From: Actinomadura hibisca NBRC 15177
Lineage (GTDB): Bacteria; Actinomycetota; Actinomycetes; Streptosporangiales; Streptosporangiaceae
Direction: 5' to 3'
Length of the DNA stretch: 64,000 bases
NCBI RefSeq assembly: GCF_001552635.1
Contig: NZ_BCRO01000025.1
Coordinates: forward strand, 1-64,000
Part shown: positions 31,440-39,303 of the stretch, piece by piece
Position numbering within the stretch: the stretch's first letter is position 1
Layout of the letters: every line of letters begins with the position of its first letter
Notes under the pieces: generated by a model
What the model was told of the DNA's origin: nothing
Seen by the model: the letters and a program-made list of their open reading frames with translations, nothing else
Databases searched by the model: none
Translations under genes and position numbers: made by a program

Positions 31440-32957
31440 TCAGGACCCGCGTGCGGGGCTGCGCGGTATTCCGGTGGTGACGCGCAGCGCCAGCGCCGGG
31501 CACATCGACACCGCGCGGGCCACGTCGCGCTCCATCCAGACGGGGATGTCGGTGCCGAGCACCACGGGGAAGCCGTACCGGTCGAGCTGGATCAGCTCGG
31601 GCACCAGGTAGGCGCACAGGCCGTGGCCGTCGCAGCGGCTCCAGTCGATGGCGATCCGGCCCTCCGAGCCGTCGGGCACCGGCAGCGGCAGCACGCCGAA
31701 GGTCGGCAGCCCGCAGGCGCCGCCCATGCGGTGCGCGTCGATGTCGGCGGCGAAGGCGTCCATCGCCGACACCACGAACCTGGCGGTGCCGTCGGGGTGG
31801 GAGCAGGCGCCCCGGCCGCGGCCGATCCCGGCGGCGCGCTTGACGTCGGCGACGGTGCCCGACCCGTCCGACAGCGCGTTGAGGGCGCGCACGATGTCGG
31901 GCAGGCCGAGCCGGCACGGCCCGCACTGCCCGGCCGACTGCGCGGCCAGGTAGGAGGCGATGCGGGTGACCTCGCCGAGCGGGCAGGTGCCCTCGGCGAG
32001 CGGCAGGATGATGCCCGCGCCGACGGTCGCGCCGACGGCCTGCATGCCCTTGCGCGACAACACGGCGCGGTTCGCGCCCTGCGGGCTCAGCCACATGCCG
32101 TGGTAGCCGCCCGCCAGCACGCCCGGTCCCGGCCGGACGTCGCAGTGCTCCAGCACGGTGCGCAGCGGCGTGCCGTAGGGGACCTCCACGACCCGGGTCT
32201 TGCCGATGGTGAGCAGGGTGGTGCCGGGTTCGTCCTCGGTGCCCGCGGAGGCGTACAGGTCCGGGCCCAGCGAGGTCAGCACCGCGAGCTGCGCGAAGGT
32301 CTCGGTGTTGGACAGCAGCGTGGGGCAGCCGTCCACGCCGGACTCGGCGGCGCGCACCTTGACGCCCGGCGGGATCGGCGTCTCGCCGTTGATCGCGCGG
32401 ATCACCGCGCCGCTCTCGCCGGAGATGAACCGCTCGACGAGCCGTACCACCCGCGCGGGCATCCGCCGCTCGGTGATGGCGGCGCGCACCGAGCGGGCCG
32501 CCTGGTCGTCCTCGACGGCCACCACGATGCGCTGGGTGCCGAGCGCGGTGGCGGCGATCTGCGCGCCGTCCAGCACCAGGTGCGGGGCGCGGCACAGCAG
32601 CACCTTGTCCTTGCCGCTGCCCGGCTCGCCCTCGGCCCCGTTGACGACCACGACCGCGTCGGCGCCGGGGCGGCGGGACCCGCCCCGCTCCCCCGGCAGC
32701 AAATTCTCCTGGTCGGCCGAGGGGTGCACGACGCGCGCGGCGACGGCCGTCAGCTTGCGCGCGAACGGGAAGCCCGCGCCGCCCCGGCCGCGCATGTCGA
32801 CCTGCTCGGCCATCCGGACGACGTCCTCCAGCACGGGCGTGCGCAGCTTGCCGTGCACGGCCAGGTGCCGGTCCAGGTCGAGCCGGTCGAACCGGTCGAA
32901 GCCCAGCGTGAGCCGGGAACCGCCGATGTTGGAGACGGTGACGGTGGCGCTGCTCAT
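31440..32957 (-). CDS. NuoF-like flavoprotein fused to a C-terminal ferredoxin
   Basis: The 505-residue protein has an FMN/NADH module with GRGGAGFPFARK, NGAEGEPGSGKDKVLL and GYHGMWLSP (respiratory complex I 51-kDa type). It then has a SLBB-like part, an Fe-S motif reading SAGQCGPCRLG with a further Cys in RGACSHPDG, and finally a small ferredoxin (WSRCDGHGLCAYLVPELIQLD ... MCPALAL). The first of the four canonical NuoF cluster cysteines is Ala here, so at most three Cys are present. The end domain has three Cys as in 3Fe-4S ferredoxins. It overlaps the ferric-reductase-like gene by 4 bp (ATGA). It probably moves electrons from NAD(P)H to the membrane partner. Confidence 0.82.
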   Translation of the reverse strand: MSSATVTVSNIGGSRLTLGFDRFDRLDLDRHLAVHGKLRTPVLEDVVRMAEQVDMRGRGGAGFPFARKLTAVAARVVHPSADQENLLPGERGGSRRPGADAVVVVNGAEGEPGSGKDKVLLCRAPHLVLDGAQIAATALGTQRIVVAVEDDQAARSVRAAITERRMPARVVRLVERFISGESGAVIRAINGETPIPPGVKVRAAESGVDGCPTLLSNTETFAQLAVLTSLGPDLYASAGTEDEPGTTLLTIGKTRVVEVPYGTPLRTVLEHCDVRPGPGVLAGGYHGMWLSPQGANRAVLSRKGMQAVGATVGAGIILPLAEGTCPLGEVTRIASYLAAQSAGQCGPCRLGLPDIVRALNALSDGSGTVADVKRAAGIGRGRGACSHPDGTARFVVSAMDAFAADIDAHRMGGACGLPTFGVLPLPVPDGSEGRIAIDWSRCDGHGLCAYLVPELIQLDRYGFPVVLGTDIPVWMERDVARAVSMCPALALRVTTGIPRSPARGS

Positions 32958-33697
32958 CGCACCGCCTCGGTGCCGCGCGGGTCGGAGACCGTGGCGCGGG
33001 GGTCCGCCGCGTCCTCCAGCCGCGCCGCGCCGCGCACCGGACCGCGCCGCCCGGACGCGGGGGCGGTGGCGTCCGCGCCCGCGCGCCGCACCTCGCGCGG
33101 CTTGACCACCACGACGAGGCGGGTGAGCAGCGCCAGCATGACCGCGCCGACGCACATCACGTAGCTGAGCGTCACCCACGGCGCGGCCGAGCGTCCGGCG
33201 GTGAGGCCGTGCACGATCGCCATCGGCCACGACAGGTACGCCAGCGCGTGCATCGACCGCCACATCCAGGGGCGGCCCCCGGCGCGGGCGAAGCGGGCGC
33301 GCAGCAGCCCGGTCGCGACGGTCACGATCATCAGGTCGAGCGCCAGCGCGCCCAGCCCGACCGGGCCCACGCCCGGCACCACGATCTGCGCGGGCGCCGC
33401 CAGCCCGCCGAGCACCTTCACCAGGACGTGCGCCACCACGAAGGTCGCCGCCAGCACCGAGGCGGCCCGGTGCACGCCCTGCGCCAGCACCCGGTGCCGG
33501 ATCCGCAGGACCAGCCGTTCGGTGGCCAGCAGCCCGCTCACCACCGCGGCCGTCATCGCCAGCAGCGCGAACACGCCGCCGTAGAACGAGAGGAAGCGCT
33601 GCACGCCGCCGGTCAGCACCGCGCCGGGCGGGGTGGCCGCGCCGACCACCACGATCAGCGCGCCAACCGCCACGAGCGACAGCGCCCAGGTGGGCAT
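32954..33697 (-). CDS. Ferric reductase-like transmembrane protein
   Basis: The 247-residue protein has about six helices and His residues in positions typical of haem-binding ferric reductase-like domains (GVHRAASVLAATFVVAHVLVK, MWRSMHALAYLSWPMAIVHGL). No flavin domain is attached; the electron donor is probably the NuoF-ferredoxin protein encoded next in the operon. Start ATG 33697 lies 10 bp past the upstream stop. A GGAG about 15 nt before it is rather far. An alternative GTG further up (33727) would overlap the previous gene. The C-terminal ~40 residues are basic and cytoplasmic. Confidence 0.82.
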   Translation of the reverse strand: MPTWALSLVAVGALIVVVGAATPPGAVLTGGVQRFLSFYGGVFALLAMTAAVVSGLLATERLVLRIRHRVLAQGVHRAASVLAATFVVAHVLVKVLGGLAAPAQIVVPGVGPVGLGALALDLMIVTVATGLLRARFARAGGRPWMWRSMHALAYLSWPMAIVHGLTAGRSAAPWVTLSYVMCVGAVMLALLTRLVVVVKPREVRRAGADATAPASGRRGPVRGAARLEDAADPRATVSDPRGTEAVR

Positions 33698-33707
33698 CGC
33701 CGGTTCG

Positions 33708-35261
33708 TCACTGCTCCGATTCTGCACTGCTGGAACTCCTGTTCTGGGTGGCCGCCGGCGACGGGCTCCCGCCCGGCGGCGTGGTCTCCGGCTGCTCTGG
33801 GGAGTCGGGGGCCGGGGTAGGCGGCGCGGCCGTGCCGGGCGCGGCGGGGACCGGCCCGAGGTTGGCCAGCAGGCCGCCCGGAAGGACGTGGAGGGGGCCG
33901 CGCTCGGCGTAGCCGAGCAGCGGCCGGGCACGTTCGCGGAAGGTCCAGCCGCCGAGGCCGACGCCGTCGAAGGGCACCCGCTCCGCGCCGCGCCGCAGCG
34001 CGAACTGCACCTCGGGGCGGGGCGCGGGCGCGCCGCCGCAGGGGCGTTCGGCGCCGACGAGGCCGAGTGGCTCGCCGCGCCGCACCACGCTGCCGTCGCG
34101 GATCTGGGTGACGCCGCGCATCCGGTAGTAGGTGGTGGCGAGGCCGCTGGGGTGCAGCACCATCACCAGGCCGCCGCCGGAGGCGTCGCCGCAGAACCGG
34201 TAGAGGCGGCCGTCGCCCGCGGCCAGCACGCGGCCGTCGCCGCCCCAGAACGCGAGCGCGCCGAGGGGACGGGCCGTCGTCGCGCCCGCGGCGGGGGTGC
34301 CCATCGTCCAGGTCGCGCCGATCTTCCAGGGCAACATCAGGCCGTCGCGCGCGGCGGCCCGCCCGGCCGCCTGGCCTGCGGCCACGGCCCCGTACCGGGC
34401 GAGCGCGCGGCCCTCGTCGGGCGACATCATCGCGACCGGCATCCGGGCGACCAGCGCGCCGAACGCGGGGGTGCCCGACAGCGCGGGCTGCCACCGGCCC
34501 CGGTTCCAGCGGGCGGCGAAGAACGCCACCTCCGGGTCGGCGGTCGCGCCCGCCGGGACGGGCACGGCGGTGGTGCCGAACGCCCAGGTCCGGTCGGGGC
34601 TCAGCCGGGCGGTGGACACCAGCGGCCGCCGGTCGGGAGCCGTGCCGTACTCCTGGCGGGCCTGCGGGCCGCGCTCGTCGACGGTGAGCTGCCGGACCTG
34701 CTCGGCGAGCGCCTGCGGGTCGGGGGCGGCCACCTGCGGTGGCGCGGTGCGCCGCTGCGGGACGGGGGCCGGGGCGCGGCGCGGCCGTCCGGCGTCGTCG
34801 GGCACGGCGGCGCGGGCGCGGGGCCGTCCGGGCTTGCCCTCGGCGCCGACGGTGGCGGTCGGGCCGAGCGGCCCGCCCTCCAGCAGCGAGCGCTCCACGA
34901 CCGCCAGCAGGCCGAGCCCGACCACGATCGACAGGATGACGGCACCGGTGCTCAGCCGGTCGGCGGGCCCGGAGCCGCCTCGGGCGCGGGGTCCCTTGCG
35001 GGATGCGCCGCGCGGCGCGGGGCGGGATCCGGTGCGGACCGCCGCGCGGGGGGTCGTCTGCGATTGCCGCCGGGGCGCGGGCGCGCGGCCGGTCCGCCGC
35101 GCGGCCTGGGCCGTGCGCCCGCGCGGGTTCTGCCGGGCACGCCGTCGCGCTTGCCGCCGGGTCCGCTTGCGGGACGACCGGGCGGGCCGGGAGGGTTTCT
35201 CCTCCCAGAAGGCGGCGAAGGCGTCACCCCGGTACGCCTGTGTGCTCTCGCGTCGCGCCAT
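33708..35261 (-). CDS. Single-pass membrane protein with degenerate LytM/M23 domain
   Basis: The 517-residue protein has a very basic cytoplasmic N-terminus (1-100; Arg/Lys/Gln-rich), one helix (about 105-125; LSTGAVILSIVVGLGLLAVV), a Pro-rich linker and a C-terminal beta-rich domain. The domain has the shape of M23/LytM peptidases (LPWKIGATWTMGTPAAG, MVLHPSGLATTYYRMRGV, VRRGEPLGLVGAERPCGG, PEVQFALRRG). The metal ligands are mostly lost: the His in the YxH position is Arg (YYRM) and the HxH position reads VQF. It is therefore probably a non-enzymatic, peptidoglycan-binding or regulatory protein, as for EnvC- or NlpD-like LytM factors. It heads the redox operon; ATG 35261 follows GGAGAGGG closely. 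Confidence 0.72.
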   Translation of the reverse strand: MARRESTQAYRGDAFAAFWEEKPSRPARSSRKRTRRQARRRARQNPRGRTAQAARRTGRAPAPRRQSQTTPRAAVRTGSRPAPRGASRKGPRARGGSGPADRLSTGAVILSIVVGLGLLAVVERSLLEGGPLGPTATVGAEGKPGRPRARAAVPDDAGRPRRAPAPVPQRRTAPPQVAAPDPQALAEQVRQLTVDERGPQARQEYGTAPDRRPLVSTARLSPDRTWAFGTTAVPVPAGATADPEVAFFAARWNRGRWQPALSGTPAFGALVARMPVAMMSPDEGRALARYGAVAAGQAAGRAAARDGLMLPWKIGATWTMGTPAAGATTARPLGALAFWGGDGRVLAAGDGRLYRFCGDASGGGLVMVLHPSGLATTYYRMRGVTQIRDGSVVRRGEPLGLVGAERPCGGAPAPRPEVQFALRRGAERVPFDGVGLGGWTFRERARPLLGYAERGPLHVLPGGLLANLGPVPAAPGTAAPPTPAPDSPEQPETTPPGGSPSPAATQNRSSSSAESEQ

Positions 35262-35478
35262 TCCCTCTCCTGCCGGAGCAGGCGGAGAGCGCGGCGTGCG
35301 CCGGAAAAGGGGTGCTGCGGTCCCTGAGACGAGGGGCGGACGACGGCGGCGGAGCCCGCTCGCTCCCGCCGTGTCCCGGGCCGACCCCGTAGGGGATCCG
35401 GCCCGTCACCCCGGGAGCATACGCCCCAGAAGCCGCTTCGCTACCGGTTGGCGGAAAATTTTCGCCGGGCCGGGGCCG

Positions 35479-36144
35479 TCACGCCTGGTCCATCAGGCCG
35501 TTCTCCAGGGCGGTGCGGGCGAAGGCCATGACGTGTTCGCGCATCGCGGCCGCCGCCTTCGGATCGTCCAGCGTCACGCCCAGCAGCGCGGCGACCTGCG
35601 GCATCGCGATCGGCATCATGGCCAGGCCCTTCAACGTGAGCAGGGTGCGGCCCACGGCCGGGTCGGACGTGCGGTCCATCCGCTCGGCGAGGGCCTCCAG
35701 GCGGCTCCCGCACTGGTCGATGCGGCGCCGCTGGGCCTCCGAGGGCGTCTCGTCGGCCGCGCGGGGCCGTTCGTACAGCGCCTCCCACATCAGCAGGCGG
35801 AGCAGGGCGGGGTGCTCGCGGTAGTAGTCGAAGAGCTGGCCGACGTACTCGACCGGGTCCTCCTCGGGACCGGCGGTGACGGCGGCGAACTCGTCGAGCG
35901 CGCGGCCGATCACCACGTCGAACAACTTCTCCTTGTTGCCGAAGTAGCCGTAGATGCGCTCCTTGTTCACGCCGGCGCGCTGGGCGATGCGGTCGACGCG
36001 CGCCCCGGCGATGCCGTGCTCGGCGAACTCGTCGCGGGCGGCGGCCAGCAGCGCCTCGCGGGTGGCGGCGGCGCGGCCGGACACCGTCTCCTTCGCGGGC
36101 GGGGCCGGGGGCGGGGCGGCGTTCGGGGCGGGGCTGCTCGACAT
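35479..36144 (-). CDS. TetR-family transcriptional regulator
   Basis: The 221-residue regulator has an N-terminal helix-turn-helix (TREALLAAARDEFAEHGIAGARVDRIAQRAGVNKERIYGYFGNK) and an all-helical ligand domain. It most likely represses itself and the divergently transcribed MFS gene through the two palindromes at 36169-36201. The start ATG 36144 has no ribosome site; TATGCT ends 6 nt upstream (36151-36156), so the mRNA may be leaderless. The first 20 residues are Pro/Ala-rich. The inducer is unknown; the neighbour suggests a drug-like export substrate. Confidence 0.9.
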   Translation of the reverse strand: MSSSPAPNAAPPPAPPAKETVSGRAAATREALLAAARDEFAEHGIAGARVDRIAQRAGVNKERIYGYFGNKEKLFDVVIGRALDEFAAVTAGPEEDPVEYVGQLFDYYREHPALLRLLMWEALYERPRAADETPSEAQRRRIDQCGSRLEALAERMDRTSDPAVGRTLLTLKGLAMMPIAMPQVAALLGVTLDDPKAAAAMREHVMAFARTALENGLMDQA

Positions 36145-36150
36145 GGCCCG

Positions 36151-36156
36151 AGCATA
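36151..36156 (-). promoter_or_regulatory. -10 element TATGCT of the tetR gene
   Basis: TATGCT on the minus strand ends 6 nt before ATG 36144. The operator at 36169-36184 covers the region of its -35 box, consistent with autorepression. Confidence 0.45.
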
Positions 36157-36168
36157 CCGGATCGCTGA

Positions 36169-36184
36169 AACCAACTGGTTGGTT
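36169..36184. promoter_or_regulatory. TetR operator 1, AACCAAC-TG-GTTGGTT
   Basis: A 16-bp palindrome with 7-bp perfect arms, located between the divergent tetR and MFS genes and overlapping the -35 regions of both. Confidence 0.75.
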
Positions 36185-36212
36185 GACTTCCAACTAGTTG
36201 GTTGGCTAGATT
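36183..36212 (+). promoter_or_regulatory. Promoter of the MFS gene, TTGACT-N18-TAGATT
   Basis: A -35 box TTGACT (36183-36188) and a -10 box TAGATT (36207-36212) are separated by 18 bp. The -10 box ends 7 nt before ATG 36220 and no ribosome site exists, so the transcript should start at or next to the ATG. Operator 2 lies in the spacer, operator 1 touches the -35 box. Confidence 0.7.
36190..36201. promoter_or_regulatory. TetR operator 2, CCAACTAGTTGG
   Basis: A perfect 12-bp palindrome sharing the CCAAC/GTTGG half-site of operator 1, 21 bp centre to centre from it, within the MFS promoter spacer. Confidence 0.7.
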
Positions 36213-36219
36213 CCCGGCC

Positions 36220-37416
36220 ATGACGACCGCACTGCGTCCCCCCGTCTCCCCCGTCCCTCCCGTCCCTCCCTCGACGACCCCGCTGCCCGCCGCCCCCTTC
36301 GGCCGCACCGTCATCGCCCTCGCGCTGACCGCCCTGCTCGCCACCGGCCAGCTCTACGGCCTGATCCCGCTGGTCAACGCGATGGCGGCCGAGTGGCACA
36401 CCACCCCGGCCACCGCGACCTGGCTCGTCACCGTCTACGGCCTGGGTTACGCGGCGGGCTTCGTGCTGTTCGGCCCGCTGTCGGACCGCTACGGCCGCCG
36501 CCGGGTGATCGTCACCGGTGTCGCGGCCACCGCCGCGCTGACGTTGCTGACCGCCGCCGCGCCCGGCTTCGGCGCGGCGCTGCTCCTGCGGATCGTGCAG
36601 GGCATGGCGATGGGCGCGTTCCCGCCGGTCGCGATGGCCTACATCGGCGAGCGGATCGAGCCGCGCCGCCGCCTGGTCAGCATGACCGCCCTGACCACCG
36701 GTTTCCTGGCCTCCGCCGCCCTCGCCCAGCTCGCCGCCCAGGCCCTCGCCGGGCTCGGCTGGCGGATGTTCTTCGTGCTGACGGCCGTGTTGTTCGCGCT
36801 CGCCGCCGTCGCGCTGCGCCGGGTGCTGCTGCCGGACGCGCCCGCCCCCGCCGGGGTCTCCCCGCTGGACGCCTACCGCGCCATGCCCCGCCTGCTGCGC
36901 TCGCCGGACCTGCGCCTGCTCTACCTGGCCGTGCCGACCGTGCTGACCGGTTTCGTGGCGGTCTTCACCGGGCTCCAGCTCACCGGCACCGAGGGCCTGG
37001 TCGCGCTGCGCGCCAGCGGGCTGCCGGTGATCCTGGCGCTGCCGTTCCTCACCCCGCTGCTGGCCCGCGTCCCCGGCCCGCGCCGCGCCGCGCTGGCCCT
37101 GGCCGCCGCCGGGCTCGCCACCGTCCTGATCGCCCTGCTGGCGCCGGGCACCCTCGGGCTCGCCCTGCTGCTGATGGTGCTGACCGCCGGGGTCGGCCTG
37201 GCCGCGCCCGCCCTCGTCGAGGCCATCGGCGCGCGGGCCGGGGCGGCGCGCGGCCCGGCCAGCTCGCTGTTCACCGCGCTGCTGTTCGTCGGCGCCAGCC
37301 TCGGCCCGCAGGTGGCCGGGGCGCTGACCGGCGGCGGGTTCGCGGCGCTGGCCTACGTCGTGACGGGGCTGTTCGCCGCCGGGGCGCTGGTGCTGGCGCT
37401 GGCGTCCCGCCGCTGA
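36220..37416 (+). CDS. MFS transporter (YnfM/arabinose-efflux-like)
   Basis: The 398-residue inner-membrane major facilitator has 12 predicted helices. The loop between helices 2 and 3 has FGPLSDRYGRRRVIVTG, the MFS motif A; RIVQGMAMGAFPPVAMAYIGE follows in helices 4-5. It resembles bacterial multidrug or arabinose-type exporters. The N-terminal 25 residues are Pro-rich. The start ATG 36220 appears leaderless. Expression should be under the divergent TetR regulator, giving an inducible efflux unit. Confidence 0.88.
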   Translation: MTTALRPPVSPVPPVPPSTTPLPAAPFGRTVIALALTALLATGQLYGLIPLVNAMAAEWHTTPATATWLVTVYGLGYAAGFVLFGPLSDRYGRRRVIVTGVAATAALTLLTAAAPGFGAALLLRIVQGMAMGAFPPVAMAYIGERIEPRRRLVSMTALTTGFLASAALAQLAAQALAGLGWRMFFVLTAVLFALAAVALRRVLLPDAPAPAGVSPLDAYRAMPRLLRSPDLRLLYLAVPTVLTGFVAVFTGLQLTGTEGLVALRASGLPVILALPFLTPLLARVPGPRRAALALAAAGLATVLIALLAPGTLGLALLLMVLTAGVGLAAPALVEAIGARAGAARGPASSLFTALLFVGASLGPQVAGALTGGGFAALAYVVTGLFAAGALVLALASRR

Positions 37417-37456
37417 CGCCGGGCCGGGTCGCGGGTCGGGTCAGGGCAGGACGATG

Positions 37457-39043
37457 TCAGGGCAGCGCGCGCAGGAAGCGGGCCGCGATCGGAGCGGCGA
37501 CCTTCGGCCCGGACCCGCCCTCCGGGACGAGGACGGCGAAGGCCAGGTCGCCCCGGTAGCCGATGAACCAGGCGTGCGAGGAACCATCGCCCGTCTCGGC
37601 GGTGCCGGTCTTGCCCGCCGTCCCGGACGGCAGCCCCGCGCGGGCGGCGGTGCCGCCGGTGACCACGGCCCGCATCATGTCGCGCAGCGCCGCCGCGTTC
37701 GCCACCGGACGCGGCGGCAGCGCCTTGCCCCCGACCCGGTCCAGCTTCTTGGCCTCCAGGAGGCGCGGCGACCGCCAGGTGCCGTCGGCGACGGCGGCGG
37801 CCACGGTCGCCATCAGCAGCGGGGTGGCCTGGACGCGGCCCTGCCCGATCGCCGACTCGGCCAGCTCGGCGCCGTCGCCGGTCTTGGGGAAGTCGGTGTA
37901 GGACGTCGCGACGCCCGGCAGCAGGTGCTCACCGAAGCCGAAGCGTTCGGCGGCGGCGGCGAGCGCGCCCGCGCCGCTCTTCTCCACCGTCAGCCGCGCG
38001 AAGGTGGTGTTGCACGACTGCGCGAACGCCTCGCGCAGGCTCGTGCCGCCGAGCGAGACGCCCTCGTGGTTGTTGATCGTGCGCTGGGCGGTGACCACGG
38101 TGGCCGGGCAGTCCACCGCGCCGCCCGCGCCAGTCCCGCCGCTCAGCAGGGCCGCGGCGGTGACCACCTTGAAGGTGGAGCCGGGCGGGTACAGGCCGGT
38201 GAACGCGCCGAGACCGCCCAGCCGGTCGCCGACCGCCAGGATCGCGCCGGTGGACGGGCGCAGCGCCACCAGCGCCGCCTGGGAGTGCGGGCCGTCGAGG
38301 GCCTTGTCGGCGGCGGCCTGCACCTTCAGGTCCACGGTGGTGCGGACCTTCTCGCCGCGCGCCTTGCCGAGCAGCTTCAGCTGCTGGAACTCGCGCCCGC
38401 CGTCCCGGACCTCGACGGCCCACTTCGACGTGCCGGCCGCCTCCTCGTCGTCGCCCGAGTCGTCGTCCGAGTCCTCGTCCTCGCCCGAATCCTCGTAGCG
38501 CTCGGCGAGGCTCGCCGCGTAGGGGGCCAGCGACCCCGAGTCCGGCAGGGCCTTCCCGTCGCGGGCGGTGAAGGTCACCGCGGGCACCTCGATCTCCCGC
38601 AGCCGCCATTCGGCCTTGCCCTTCAGACCCGGGTACAGCGTGGCGGGCGTCCAGGCGACCTTCCACCGGCCCCCGTCGCGGACCAGGCGCAGCGTCGCCT
38701 TGTAGGTCCACTGGCCGCGCCCGCCCAGCGAGCGCGTGACGGTGAAGTCGGCGCGGGCCTCGTCCCCGCCGGACCGGACCACCGGCCGGGGGTCCAGCTC
38801 GATGGAGCTGACCAGCAGGCCGCGCACCATCGCCCGGTGCTGCTCGGCGAAGTCGGGCGGCGACGCGTCCACCAGCTTCGCCATGGCGTCCAGCCGCCCC
38901 GCGCGCCAGGCGGCGAAGTAGTCGGCGGCGACCTCCTCGGGGCTGCGGTCGTTCCGCCCCGACAGCGCCCACGCCGCCCCCAGCCCCGCCACCAGCACCA
39001 TGCCCAACACCGCCGCCAGGATTCCCAGCCCGCGAGCCCGCAT
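37457..39043 (-). CDS. Penicillin-binding protein transpeptidase with MecA_N/NTF2-like domain
   Basis: The 528-residue extracytoplasmic D,D-transpeptidase cross-links peptidoglycan. It has an N-terminal anchor helix (~8-29), an NTF2-like MecA_N domain (~33-145), a PBP dimerisation-like part and a transpeptidase domain. The latter has Ser289-x-x-Lys292 (PPGSTFK), SCN (343-345) and KTGTAE near residue 487. An acidic low-complexity insertion (Asp/Glu/Ser, about 184-201) lies between the N-terminal and catalytic parts. Start ATG 39043 begins just before the anchor. It converges with the MFS gene and diverges from the baeRF gene. The PBP2a-like N-terminus is shared with low-affinity PBPs, but beta-lactam resistance cannot be inferred. 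Confidence 0.9.
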   Translation of the reverse strand: MRARGLGILAAVLGMVLVAGLGAAWALSGRNDRSPEEVAADYFAAWRAGRLDAMAKLVDASPPDFAEQHRAMVRGLLVSSIELDPRPVVRSGGDEARADFTVTRSLGGRGQWTYKATLRLVRDGGRWKVAWTPATLYPGLKGKAEWRLREIEVPAVTFTARDGKALPDSGSLAPYAASLAERYEDSGEDEDSDDDSGDDEEAAGTSKWAVEVRDGGREFQQLKLLGKARGEKVRTTVDLKVQAAADKALDGPHSQAALVALRPSTGAILAVGDRLGGLGAFTGLYPPGSTFKVVTAAALLSGGTGAGGAVDCPATVVTAQRTINNHEGVSLGGTSLREAFAQSCNTTFARLTVEKSGAGALAAAAERFGFGEHLLPGVATSYTDFPKTGDGAELAESAIGQGRVQATPLLMATVAAAVADGTWRSPRLLEAKKLDRVGGKALPPRPVANAAALRDMMRAVVTGGTAARAGLPSGTAGKTGTAETGDGSSHAWFIGYRGDLAFAVLVPEGGSGPKVAAPIAARFLRALP

Positions 39044-39303
39044 CCGTGCCCTCCCCGTCCGCCCCCGACAGTGCCGACCACTCCACCAGCGAGCGGAAAC
39101 GTACAAGGCTCAGATAGTTCACGTTTTGGGAGCAATCTCCGCCCTGTGCGCCCCTGCGCGCGAGCGACAACACCGGGACATTTCCGTGCCAAGCGTTGGA
39201 CAACTTCCCGCCCTGGCACGAATTGCCGCCGCTTTCGCGGACACGCCTCTTTAAGCGGACAAAAGGGAGCGCCGCGAAATCCCGAAACGTGAGGAGCGGT
39301 CCT

